Shown one piece after another: positions 8,932 through 17,942 of a stretch of DNA of 64,000 nucleotides (its first letter is position 1; the number at the start of each line of letters is the position of its first letter). Origin of the DNA: Bacteroidales bacterium. Its GTDB lineage: Bacteria > Bacteroidota > Bacteroidia > Bacteroidales > Muribaculaceae. Both the position numbers and the translations under genes were made by a program. The notes below the pieces were generated by a model. That model was not told the origin of the DNA, did not search any database, and saw only the letters and a list, made by a program, of their open reading frames with translations. Location of the stretch: positions 186,001 through 250,000 of the forward strand of contig SUXI01000002.1 of NCBI GenBank assembly GCA_015060975.1, read 5' to 3'.

Positions 8932-10341
8932 TTATTTAACAACTTTAGATGCTACGTTACCTTGAACTTTGATGAATACACCATTTTCAGGATTAGCAAC
9001 TTTCACACCTTGAAGGTTGTAGTAAGATACAGGTGCGTTGTTGTCGATTTCAATTCCTTCCACTGCACCGATGCTTGGGTTAGGATCTTCGAAGTCTGTT
9101 TGAGAAATACAATATACACCGATACCGTTGTAGCATTTGTAAGTCAACAAATATACACCTTCATTACCGTTTTCGTCAACATATTTCTTTGTTGCGATAG
9201 AGTGAACGCGGTTACCACCGTCTGACAATTGACCAAGACCGATTTCAGGAACGCTCCAATATTTTTTCATTCCTTCAAATGTCATACCTTCACCAAGTTC
9301 GCAAATGTTAACGCGACAACCTGGATCTTTGTCATATTGAGCTTCTGCGTATGCTACAAAGTTCTTTCCGGCAAGATTGAACTCAGTGATACCGTTACAT
9401 CCTGAAGCAGGGCACAATTCGGGTGCCGATGCAAAGCTTTCAAGCATTGACAATGCTGTGTTATAAAGTGCGGGAGGTGCATTGAAACCGTCAACATAGA
9501 AGAGTGCGCCTGAGAAGTCGCTTTCATCTTCTTTCACGATTTTAACAACTGCTGAAGATGTTCCCCATGAAACAGTTCCTTCAGGATAAGTTTCAACCAA
9601 GTCGCGGGTTGATACATAACCTGCGAAATCTTCTTCGTTGGCTACCCATTCGGTTTCACCTTGTGGAAGTTCCCAACGGTAAAGACCGTTTACATTGTCG
9701 GCACCAAACACACCAACTGCAGCCATCATTACCGCATTAGCTTCTTGACCGGTGATGTCACCTACCACGTCACAATAGTCAACACGACCTGCTTCTGATT
9801 CTTCTTCAGCGGGAAGTGCCCATTGTCCTACTTGACGGCATTCACCTGTTTCAATATTGTCAACTACATAAATTTTGATAGGCTTTTCTTGTGTTGGACC
9901 AAAGTTCACACCTGAGAACCAAAGGTTACCAAAATCATCTACACCGATTTGTTGAACTGTAAGTGTACCGGTGATAGGTGTTCCGTTTTCTGTCAATTGA
10001 ACATATCCTTCGTATGCACCTGTTGAAAGGTCGAAAGTACAGATACGACCAAATTCGGTTGTAGTTGTGTCGGTACCGTTAATTTCAGTGAATTGAGGGT
10101 TCCATGCTACATAAACTTTTTCTCTTGCGGGGTCAAGGGCTGCTGTACGTGCTCTTGTTCCGGCATTAGCGATAAATTCAAGACCTTCAAAGCCTGCTTT
10201 ATTGTGGTTACGAGACCACAACCATTTGTTTACACACTTAATGTCGGCAGTGTCGCGATAAGACGCGCCATCTACAACTTGAGCCGATGAGATTGAAGAC
10301 AATCCAATCAATGCAGCTCCGAGGAGTAAAATTTTCTTCAT
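8932..10341 (-). CDS. Secreted protein with T9SS-type C-terminal tail, function unknown
   Basis: 469 residues: signal peptide (about 1-20, cleavage after ISSAQ), then a beta-rich body with repeated short segments such as IGVDDFGNLWFSGV that resemble propeller blades. The last 45 residues read like a Bacteroidales sorting domain (YYNLQGVKV, GVFIKVQG, final VVK). The N-terminal part contains the block WLWSRNHNKAGFEGLEFI. I do not recognise a catalytic motif. It stands alone between its own promoter and a strong terminator. Export to the cell surface or medium by the type IX system is inferred from the tail. Confidence 0.75.
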   Translation of the reverse strand: MKKILLLGAALIGLSSISSAQVVDGASYRDTADIKCVNKWLWSRNHNKAGFEGLEFIANAGTRARTAALDPAREKVYVAWNPQFTEINGTDTTTTEFGRICTFDLSTGAYEGYVQLTENGTPITGTLTVQQIGVDDFGNLWFSGVNFGPTQEKPIKIYVVDNIETGECRQVGQWALPAEEESEAGRVDYCDVVGDITGQEANAVMMAAVGVFGADNVNGLYRWELPQGETEWVANEEDFAGYVSTRDLVETYPEGTVSWGTSSAVVKIVKEDESDFSGALFYVDGFNAPPALYNTALSMLESFASAPELCPASGCNGITEFNLAGKNFVAYAEAQYDKDPGCRVNICELGEGMTFEGMKKYWSVPEIGLGQLSDGGNRVHSIATKKYVDENGNEGVYLLTYKCYNGIGVYCISQTDFEDPNPSIGAVEGIEIDNNAPVSYYNLQGVKVANPENGVFIKVQGNVASKVVK

Positions 10342-10394
10342 AAATGTAATTTTTAAGTTAGTGATTATTGATTATAATAATTTATTTCACGGTG

Positions 10395-10424
10395 CTAATT
10401 TACATAGTTTTTTTTTCTCTACAA
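10395..10424 (-). promoter_or_regulatory. Probable promoter of the 8932-10341 gene
   Basis: Minus strand TTG (10422-10424), 19-base spacer and TAAATTAG (10395-10402), one mismatch from TAnnTTTG. It sits about 54 bases before the start codon, outside the preceding gene. Confidence 0.5.
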
Positions 10425-10511
10425 ACTTTTTCCAATAAAAAATTCTTTTTTAACACAGAAAAGAGACATATCAAGTGTTATATCGCTTGCGACTATGAGT
10501 ATAACACACAC

Positions 10512-12398
10512 TCACCACCGGGGACGGGCAAGCATTGCCGTGAAATCTTGCGGAGGAGCTACGCGCGTTGTCGATGCCACATACAAAGCAATGGCACGGG
10601 TCATAAGTATATCATCGTGACAACCGGCTTTGGCGGCATAACTGCCATTTGGCAACTGCTCGTAGGTGGCAAGTTCATTACAAACCTCGTTGCAACGCTC
10701 AATATACGCTCCGTCACGCACCATCGCAACAAGGTTGGTTATAATGAGCGACTTTGTGGCTCGATTGGTGTGAAACCCTATGCGTGACTCGGGCGCATCG
10801 GTAAATTGAGCCAATTTCGGACGGCGATAGAGGTTGTGATATACCCCGTTAAGACTCGATAATGTATAAAGCGAGCATTCTCCCGCTCCACCGGTTTCGA
10901 GGGTATTGCTTTCTATCACAAGCAATGCGTTGGAATACCATCGGGCTATTTGCGCGCTTTTCCATGTGAGAATATCATGATCGACATGTCCTCGCCATTG
11001 CGCCACAACCTCGGGGATTGCACCTCCTCTATCCAACACCGAGATGACCGAATAATCACTCATCGCCGAGCGTCCCCCTATATCGACTGCCACAATATAA
11101 CGAGATGCCGACGCATCGACAACCGGCGATGCCCACACTTGCAATTTTCCTTGCGAATCACCCACAAACCTAATGTTTTGCAACGACTCCACTCCGGTAA
11201 TAGCATCTCCTGCCAATTCTCCAACACACATTGGCAATCGGCAACCCGAGCGCAACCGCTCTATCGACTCCGACGAAAACACATTATGACCGGTGCATGT
11301 AAACGCCTCAACATCATCGGTAGGATATTCGGCTTTCATCATGGAATGGGAACTATATTCAGCCCGTTTGTGATGATACCAATTTATCATTTCAAGAGTC
11401 ATGCCCCTATTCCACAACTCACGGTCATAGCCATCCATATTTCGCCACAAAATTTCAGGACTTGCCACAGGCATGCGATATATTTCAATCTCATTCCATG
11501 GCACAAAAACCGGCATTTTGTCACTGTTCCCATCTTTAGCTCGCAACCATTCGTTGTGAAAATAATTCCCAACCCCATTTGCCGTGCTCTCCATCACAAT
11601 GAGCGAATAAGGCACCAAGGCTATCGCTCCACACACGGCACGGATAAACCGTTCGGGTGAACGAGTGGTGCTATCGCTCCAAAATGCGGTCTCAGACAGA
11701 TGCGCCATAGCGAAATCACTGCCTCGCACCGCCTCTTGATTCTCAGCCGAACCCACAGTGACACGACAGCCACGTCCGGCAATCTCGCGAATATTGGTTG
11801 ACCGTTCAAACGGTGAGAATTTGGGAAGCTCATCGCCTTCCCAATATTGCTCGGGATAACAAGTGAGCATTTTTGAGTACATGCCGCGAATCGACGCCGC
11901 GGTATCTTTCACATGAGCGCATATAAGCGAATGCCAATTGCGACAATGCACCGATTGAATCCATGCCATATACATCTGTGTCAATGTCGAGCCACCCCAC
12001 TGCCGGGCTTTAAGCATAATTACACGAATGGGCAACCCTTGAATGCGTTGACGTTCAAACAATGCCGCCACCCTTCGTTGAGGCGCATTCAATCGAAATG
12101 GTATGTCACAACCACTCAATTTATCTTTAATCTTAACACAAGTAACGCACCAAAACTCAAAATCATGGCGACAACGCAACTTCACCCAGCTATCGGCATT
12201 GCTCATCGCCACCCTATATTGGGGGTCGGCAATCATCGTGTCGGGAATCCACACTTCCGAGCCTAATCCCAACAACGACACATCAACCCGTGTGCGTTTT
12301 CCTATACATCCTATTCCGCTCACCGGATTATATGGCATATCCAATAATTTATTACGACGAGCGTTTTCTTTGATAATATCTTTAATATTACAATCCAT
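10512..12398 (-). CDS. Terminase large subunit-like ATPase/nuclease, isolated from other phage genes
   Basis: A 628-residue protein with the full plan of a phage packaging motor. The ATPase has an atypical Walker A KARQWGGST (residues 130-138), a Walker B FAMAHLSE (229-236) with catalytic Glu, and the coupling motif ESTANG (270-275). The linker EYPTDDVEAF (about 357-366) is typical of TerL. The C-terminal RNase H-like nuclease has candidate metal ligands D439 (VAVDIGG), E496 (LLVIES) and D595/D596 (CHDDI). In phages TerL translocates and cuts genome concatemers. Here it is the second gene of a two-gene operon, 12 bases after the 801-residue protein. No portal, capsid, protease, tail or integrase gene lies nearby. 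All key residues are intact, so it does not look decayed. Confidence 0.85.
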   Translation of the reverse strand: MDCNIKDIIKENARRNKLLDMPYNPVSGIGCIGKRTRVDVSLLGLGSEVWIPDTMIADPQYRVAMSNADSWVKLRCRHDFEFWCVTCVKIKDKLSGCDIPFRLNAPQRRVAALFERQRIQGLPIRVIMLKARQWGGSTLTQMYMAWIQSVHCRNWHSLICAHVKDTAASIRGMYSKMLTCYPEQYWEGDELPKFSPFERSTNIREIAGRGCRVTVGSAENQEAVRGSDFAMAHLSETAFWSDSTTRSPERFIRAVCGAIALVPYSLIVMESTANGVGNYFHNEWLRAKDGNSDKMPVFVPWNEIEIYRMPVASPEILWRNMDGYDRELWNRGMTLEMINWYHHKRAEYSSHSMMKAEYPTDDVEAFTCTGHNVFSSESIERLRSGCRLPMCVGELAGDAITGVESLQNIRFVGDSQGKLQVWASPVVDASASRYIVAVDIGGRSAMSDYSVISVLDRGGAIPEVVAQWRGHVDHDILTWKSAQIARWYSNALLVIESNTLETGGAGECSLYTLSSLNGVYHNLYRRPKLAQFTDAPESRIGFHTNRATKSLIITNLVAMVRDGAYIERCNEVCNELATYEQLPNGSYAAKAGCHDDILMTRAIALYVASTTRVAPPQDFTAMLARPRW

Positions 12399-12410
12399 CT
12401 TAAATATTAC

Positions 12411-14816
12411 TCAGTATGAAATTTGAATACGGTGCAGTTTCATGTCGGTTGACACATCGGCGTCTATCTCGATAGTGAGATATGGATGTGGGGGCAAAAT
12501 AATCTTCGTTACAATCGGGGAGTTTATCGCACCGTTTATGTCAAGAGTCGTCACCGGATAAGAGTTCTCATCACCGGCTCCGCCATGAGCACGGAGTTTT
12601 ATAGTGCCTGAGAAATGTGATGCCGCAATGAAAAACGACACCGCCACAGATTGTCGCATCACACCCGAATTATCAATTGTTTGTTTCCATTTTATCGGAA
12701 CCGTCGAAGCTTTGCTCTGTGCCATTGACAACAAACGTTCTCCATTGGAAATAATCAAAGTACCATATAAGCCATAAAGCATAGAGCCATCGGGCGCATC
12801 TACAGTCACCATGCTTTTGTTTTTCACATCATACACCCTCATCATCGGTTCCCCCTGAGATAACCCACAAATGGCATGAAGATGATTATCCCATGCAATC
12901 TCCGAGACCGGCGCATCACATAGCACAGTAGAGGTTCTTGCCCCGGCAACGCTCACAAGGTCGCCTGCCAGCACAGCATAAACCGCATCATTGGCAAATG
13001 CAACCGCCCGGTGCCCTTTCACTCCCCTATTGTCAATCACATGAGCCGAGATTGTAGTGCGTGAAGCATTTACCGATGCGGCATAAACACCCGCCGAGGT
13101 AAACAAATAGGCATGAGTGCGCGCAAAATCCCACGAAGACATTGACTTCACCGCCGGAGTAATCGCAATAACATCTCCATCAACAACTTTATCAATAACT
13201 GCAATAGACATGGGAGAGATTGACGATGACACAGCTACAGAACCCGAAATATAGCGAGAACCGGAATACTGCGAAGGAATGATAAATGGCAATGCAGATT
13301 CGGCAAGGGCAAACGGAGCGAAAGTAGAGTTTATATACACCGAAAAGTCGCAACCCGGTATAGGAGATAATTTAAACGTTTGCCGTCTCACCACACCATC
13401 GCAAGAAATCGCAATTGTCATTTCAGTCGCATCGGCATCGGGATAACCAAATGCCGGAGCAAGTTTTTCGGGACAACAATTCTCCCCTTCACCGCTCCAC
13501 ACCACACATTCATCGCCCGAAGAGAATCTCACAGCGACAAAAGCCCTCCAATATCCACTCGATTTATTATATACGGCTGCAATATCCTCTATCGTTGGTG
13601 CGAAATAACGTAATAATGACACATTTCCCCACAAAATAGAATCGCCACAACTACAAGCCACCTGCGATGAAAAACGGGAATAATTTGGTTTAACGCCCAA
13701 ATAATGATACATGCGAGGAGACAACGCCGATATTGAAACACCATTGAGATATGGGTTGGAGAGACGGCACAATTCATAAGAAATATCAGAGAACACAGAA
13801 TATGTTGATTCTATTTTTTGGCGTAGATGCAAACCGGTGGCATTCATTGCCGTAGCAATACCGGGCATAAATGTTTCGATTTTTCCTCCTGTTGTCGTTG
13901 CGTTAACAAGGCGACACGACACCAATGCTTTATTTTCAATCGGGTCTATAACCGGACTAACCTCCACTATTACGTTTTTCACAATTTCAACCCACGGCGA
14001 CTCATTAAAATCAGAGGCTTCCAAGCCAATTTTAAAACCATTGGCTTCAAGATTAAAGCTATCTATCGACTTGAAATCGGGAGTTGAAAGTGTCAACATA
14101 TTCACACATTGAAACCCCGACGAAAGCGACACTATTACAGGCGAGGAGGAATACAATACATTTTCATTCTCATCAAGCAAGTGATACCGAGCCAACACCG
14201 GCTGAATAAAGCAACCTGCAACCGAAGCATCTTGCTTTATTTGTTTATATGCATCAAGTAATGCGGTTGAAAAATTACCCAAATCGGTTTTATTGAGCGC
14301 CCCTTGCCAATGGCTATAATCACCTTCCAACAATAATTTTCCTGTTGAAGATGTAAATGAAGTTTCATTCGTTGCCATAATGCTTAAACCCGGGAACTGC
14401 GGCATCAATCCTCTATCGACCCAATTGCGTTGATCAACATCGTAATCAATACGATATGCGCCATCATCGGTCATAATCAACACCGATTTGCCTGATGTTA
14501 CAGCACTCATCGGTTTTGTTTTCAACGTTGCGATTTTTGTGGGCGAATCAATTACAGAACCGCTGTTACCCAAACACATACAATGCACCGTTAACCCCGA
14601 AAGGAGCAACGCCCAATTTTCTCCATCGGCAAAACACGCCGAATGAATAGGCGTAAAATTACCCTTTGCAATTGTCTCGGGGGGCAAAAGTGGCATAAAC
14701 GATTTATTATCAATATTTACCCTGCGCAAATTACGACACACGGTCGCTCCATTTCCAATATCGCATAGAGGGATATGGGTTGTTTTAATTTTTAAATCAG
14801 ATGGTTTTCTATTCAT
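12411..14816 (-). CDS. Large beta-rich protein paired with the terminase, function unknown
   Basis: With the ATG at 14816 the protein has 801 residues. The longer frame from 14906 is rejected because the -7 box TATCTTTG lies between the two starts. There is no signal peptide. The sequence is rich in short beta strands and Ser/Thr/Ala/Val, with propeller-like segments (for example AVAFANDAVYAVLAGDLVSV and LYGLYGTLIISNGERLLSM). The C-terminal beta domain ends in MKLHRIQISY. The N-terminal block GATVCRNLRRVNI and the overall style recall structural proteins of Bacteroidetes phages, but I cannot name the family. It is the promoter-proximal partner of the terminase gene, so the two are probably used together. 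Confidence 0.7.
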   Translation of the reverse strand: MNRKPSDLKIKTTHIPLCDIGNGATVCRNLRRVNIDNKSFMPLLPPETIAKGNFTPIHSACFADGENWALLLSGLTVHCMCLGNSGSVIDSPTKIATLKTKPMSAVTSGKSVLIMTDDGAYRIDYDVDQRNWVDRGLMPQFPGLSIMATNETSFTSSTGKLLLEGDYSHWQGALNKTDLGNFSTALLDAYKQIKQDASVAGCFIQPVLARYHLLDENENVLYSSSPVIVSLSSGFQCVNMLTLSTPDFKSIDSFNLEANGFKIGLEASDFNESPWVEIVKNVIVEVSPVIDPIENKALVSCRLVNATTTGGKIETFMPGIATAMNATGLHLRQKIESTYSVFSDISYELCRLSNPYLNGVSISALSPRMYHYLGVKPNYSRFSSQVACSCGDSILWGNVSLLRYFAPTIEDIAAVYNKSSGYWRAFVAVRFSSGDECVVWSGEGENCCPEKLAPAFGYPDADATEMTIAISCDGVVRRQTFKLSPIPGCDFSVYINSTFAPFALAESALPFIIPSQYSGSRYISGSVAVSSSISPMSIAVIDKVVDGDVIAITPAVKSMSSWDFARTHAYLFTSAGVYAASVNASRTTISAHVIDNRGVKGHRAVAFANDAVYAVLAGDLVSVAGARTSTVLCDAPVSEIAWDNHLHAICGLSQGEPMMRVYDVKNKSMVTVDAPDGSMLYGLYGTLIISNGERLLSMAQSKASTVPIKWKQTIDNSGVMRQSVAVSFFIAASHFSGTIKLRAHGGAGDENSYPVTTLDINGAINSPIVTKIILPPHPYLTIEIDADVSTDMKLHRIQISY

Positions 14817-14843
14817 TAGTTTATGGATTTTTGATTTCGAGTA

Positions 14844-14851
14844 CAAAGATA
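14844..14851 (-). promoter_or_regulatory. -7 box of the terminase-pair operon
   Basis: TATCTTTG on the minus strand, 28 bases before the ATG at 14816. The nearest upstream TTG is only 15 bases away, so the -33 part is weak. Its position fixes the start of the 801-residue protein. Confidence 0.55.
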
Positions 14852-14950
14852 CACCATAAAATGCCTCAAAAATGGTGATAGTGCAAAACTGCCGTTCAAT
14901 TATCAATTATTGATTAAAAAATAATTTTTTCATAATATTAAAATTTTGAT

Positions 14951-15050
14951 GGAGAGGAAATGTGCCAATTTTTTTTGCACACCTCCGTTTTTACCCCCTC
15001 CCGGCTTTGCCGTACTCCCCCTCAGCAAAACGCAAGGGGAGAGTGTATAG
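14951..15050. repeat. Hairpin and GC-rich repeat fragment in spacer
   Basis: A hairpin with TGTGC/GCACA core and GGAG/CTCC ends (14951-14986) resembles the terminator stems elsewhere in the window. It is followed by a variant of the GC-rich repeat (CCCCCTCCCGGCTTTGCCG from about 14994, then AAGGGGAG). No gene is seen. Confidence 0.5.
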
Positions 15051-15060
15051 TCCTATAATT

Positions 15061-15107
15061 TTTAATAAAAACAGAGGCTGCGCCATAAAATCTCATGGCA
15101 CAGCCTC
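15061..15107 (-). terminator. Terminator of the GHL10 glycosidase gene
   Basis: Stem GAGGCTGCGCCAT / ATGGCACAGCCTC (15074-15107) with one mismatch and an 8-base loop. On the minus strand it is followed by a U-rich run (15061-15073). Confidence 0.8.
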
Positions 15108-15136
15108 CTACAAAATTTATTGTAAAAAGTTATTTG

Positions 15137-17851
15137 CTACTTCACATATTTTAGAGTGACATCACCATTGATGGTTGCAACTTTGATAATATATGCACCA
15201 TTAGCAAGATGATTGAGATCCATTTCTGAGTTGGCAGGAGCTTGTTCCACAAGTTGTCCGTTTACATTGTAAACTTCAACCATTGAAGCATCTACACCTA
15301 TCACAAGCTTGTCTTCATTGGTAACAAATACTCGTGATTCATTTGAAGTAACGCCATCGATTCCCGAATTTGCGCTATATACAAATGAGATTATATCAGA
15401 TACGGCTTTACCACCTGCAGTGGTTGAGTTGCGATATTTACCTGTGACACGCACATAATATGTAGTACCGTCAACAAGAGCCTTGCCTGATATTTTGACA
15501 TCGCCCATAATGTCATCATTACCTGTTTCAAAATCGGTTAGATTCTTTGTATAAGAACTGCGACTTGAGAATTTGGTATTGGCACAAATCTCAATTGTTA
15601 CAGTGTGGAAACCTGTATAAGGAAGCACCTCAATATATTCATTGCTATAAATAGTCTCACCATTAGTTGCCGGATTGTTCAATACCGGAGCCGCATAGTC
15701 GTTCTTTTCAAAAGTTTTGAATGTGAAAATGTCGCTTACTGAAGAATAACCATCTTTTTCGGCAGTAGCTCTCACATAATAATCGGTATAAGAACAGAGC
15801 TTTCTTTCGGGCACTGTTATGCTCTTTTCATTGGTAGTCGCAGTATAAACAATATTACTGAAATCATTTCGAGTTGAAATCTCAACAGTAAATTTAGCGC
15901 CATCGATGTCAGACCATGTAATAGTAGGAGTCAATGACACGCCTGTGGCATTATTTGCGGGTGAGATAACAGTAAATGGAGCGCACACAAACGATTCCAC
16001 AGCCGAAATTACATCAAGTGAATTTGGCTTCATAGAGATTACACGCCAATAATAAGTTTTACCGGCTTCAAGTTTTGTGTCGAGTTTAGTTACCGAAGCT
16101 TTGGCTTCATTGCAATCTATATCACCAATTATATTGGTAAACGCGGCATCCTCGGCAACTTGTAATATGAAACGAGACGCATCACTATTCCAAGTGAAAG
16201 AGAACAAGTCGGTAGCCGACTCACCCTTAACAGGATATGTGAGAGTTGCCGGGGTAGCCTCTGTAGCTGTTTGCCCTGCGAAAATAGGAGAATATTCATT
16301 GCCGTAACGGTCATATACACACACCGCCCAACGATAACCTTGGGTTTTAACATTGAATGTTGTGTCGTATGTAGTGCCTGTGCGGTCGGAGATAGCTGTA
16401 ATTATAGTGTCGTTGGGGATACGATAATTATTGGTATAACGCACTTGTTCGAGGAACTCTTTTTGGCAAGAGAACTCGGCGTCGGTGATGTTTTCGGGAA
16501 CAGCATAAACAGTGTAACGAGCACCTTCAACGGCATCCCAAGTGAGCATATTATCATCGGTCACTTTTAAATTTGACACCAATTGAGGGTTGCGCACATT
16601 ATTCCATGAACGCAAAGGAGTCAACACATTGTTTTGATAAACAAGATTGTGGAGAATTTTGTGGAGAACCATGCGTTTGTCGCCATAAACTTCGGTTGTG
16701 TTGTTTAACAACTTATATTCAAAATATGCGTGTCCCGATTCATCGGCTTTTGATGACGCGCGAGTGTCTAACACTTCTTGAGCGAGAGCTTCAGCTCCAA
16801 TATATTTATTATTGTTGCTGTAGTTTTCGGGAGAAGTGCTGGGGTAAAGGTGACGACCGAATTTTTGTGCCGCTTTAATCCACCAATCAGCCATTTTCGC
16901 ATATTTATCCCAATAATAAAGTTGCGGAGACACAAAGTCAACACGGTGGTTTTTCAACCAATCGAGAGGCTCTGAATAGATAGTGTTATATTGCCAGTCG
17001 CTCAAGCCGCATTCGAGTTTTTCAAGACCATATTTTTCTTCGATATCGGGAGGACAAGAATAAGCCGCCGGAGAGATACCAAAACAAACATAAGGTTTGA
17101 TAGATTTGATAGTTTCATTGATGCGACCCATCAATGTATTAACATTATTACGACGCCAGTCGCCTTGAGAGAGAGTTCCTCCTGCCGCTTTATAAGCATT
17201 ATATTGTGCGGCATCGGTTGAATTTGCTGTACCACCTTGAGGATAGAAATAGTCGTCGAAAATCATACCGTCAAGGTCATAGTTGGTGACGATTTCGCTA
17301 ACCACATCGAGAATGCGTTGTTGCACTTCGGGAAGAGCGGGATTCAGCACCGTATTGTTTGAATTACCGCTAATGAGCCATTCGGGATGAGTGACTTCAT
17401 AGTCAAAGTCGTAACCGCCATGTGAGCCGTTACGATCGGTGTGATAGCGATATGGGTTAACCCATGCATATACTTCAATGCCACGTTCGTGGGCTTTTTC
17501 GATTATCGTTTGGAAAGGGTCGATGGCAGGAGCCTTGCCACGTTGCCCCGACACATATTTCGTCCATGGCTCGTAAGATGATTTATATGTGGCATCGCAT
17601 TGTGAACGCACATGATAATATATCACATTTATGCCATGAAGTTTATACTCATCGAGAGTGTTGCAAAGAGTTTCCACAACCTTCTCGGCATTTCCTTCGG
17701 TTATCGCAGCAGAGGGCCAGTGTCCAAGATATGGAGTACACCACACCGCACGGTGTTCGCGTGTAACATCGGCATCGGCATTAACCGATGTATAAATCAA
17801 ACCCACAGCGGCTATTGCTGAAACAGCTAATGTTTTTAAAATGTTGTTCAT
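15137..17851 (-). CDS. Secreted GHL10/DUF187-type glycosyl hydrolase with T9SS tail
   Basis: 904 residues: signal peptide (about 1-27), then a family-10-like (beta/alpha)8 domain (about 30-400) with REHRAVWCTPY, GINVIYYHVRSQCDA, VYAWVNPYR, DLDGMIFDDYF and VDFVSPQLYYWD. These are the signature strands of the DUF187/GHL10 family. Fibronectin-III-like domains follow (about 430-820). A T9SS sorting tail (VEVYNVNGQLVEQ, final LKYVK) ends the protein. E. coli DigH (YddW) of this family cleaves peptide-free peptidoglycan strands, so a glycan of the GlcNAc/MurNAc kind is a reasonable guess. It lies downstream of the SusC/D operon but behind a terminator hairpin. Confidence 0.85.
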   Translation of the reverse strand: MNNILKTLAVSAIAAVGLIYTSVNADADVTREHRAVWCTPYLGHWPSAAITEGNAEKVVETLCNTLDEYKLHGINVIYYHVRSQCDATYKSSYEPWTKYVSGQRGKAPAIDPFQTIIEKAHERGIEVYAWVNPYRYHTDRNGSHGGYDFDYEVTHPEWLISGNSNNTVLNPALPEVQQRILDVVSEIVTNYDLDGMIFDDYFYPQGGTANSTDAAQYNAYKAAGGTLSQGDWRRNNVNTLMGRINETIKSIKPYVCFGISPAAYSCPPDIEEKYGLEKLECGLSDWQYNTIYSEPLDWLKNHRVDFVSPQLYYWDKYAKMADWWIKAAQKFGRHLYPSTSPENYSNNNKYIGAEALAQEVLDTRASSKADESGHAYFEYKLLNNTTEVYGDKRMVLHKILHNLVYQNNVLTPLRSWNNVRNPQLVSNLKVTDDNMLTWDAVEGARYTVYAVPENITDAEFSCQKEFLEQVRYTNNYRIPNDTIITAISDRTGTTYDTTFNVKTQGYRWAVCVYDRYGNEYSPIFAGQTATEATPATLTYPVKGESATDLFSFTWNSDASRFILQVAEDAAFTNIIGDIDCNEAKASVTKLDTKLEAGKTYYWRVISMKPNSLDVISAVESFVCAPFTVISPANNATGVSLTPTITWSDIDGAKFTVEISTRNDFSNIVYTATTNEKSITVPERKLCSYTDYYVRATAEKDGYSSVSDIFTFKTFEKNDYAAPVLNNPATNGETIYSNEYIEVLPYTGFHTVTIEICANTKFSSRSSYTKNLTDFETGNDDIMGDVKISGKALVDGTTYYVRVTGKYRNSTTAGGKAVSDIISFVYSANSGIDGVTSNESRVFVTNEDKLVIGVDASMVEVYNVNGQLVEQAPANSEMDLNHLANGAYIIKVATINGDVTLKYVK

Positions 17852-17884
17852 AAAAGTATTTTAATTAATATCTGTTTATAAAAT

Positions 17885-17918
17885 CAAAGGTAACCGCCTG
17901 TCGCGGCAGTTACCTTTG
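17885..17918 (-). terminator. Terminator after the PKD lipoprotein; its distal arm contains a -7 box
   Basis: Perfect 10-base arms CAAAGGTAAC / GTTACCTTTG plus an inner GCC/GGC pairing. On the minus strand the distal arm reads TTACCTTTG and is followed by ATTTTAT. TACCTTTG is also the -7 box used at several other genes in this window, and the next start codon is 34 bases on, so the element may both end the SusC/D transcript and start the glycosidase transcript. No good -33 TTG is visible. Confidence 0.6.
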
Positions 17919-17942
17919 GTATTATCTTTTTTGAAAAGATTC

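Noticed and set aside
10512-14816. Complete prophage
   Set aside because: Only a terminase and one large protein are present, with no integrase, portal, capsid, lysis or attachment-site repeats visible.
14817-14906. N-terminal extension of the 801-residue protein
   Set aside because: The -7 promoter box lies inside this stretch, so it cannot be translated from that promoter.
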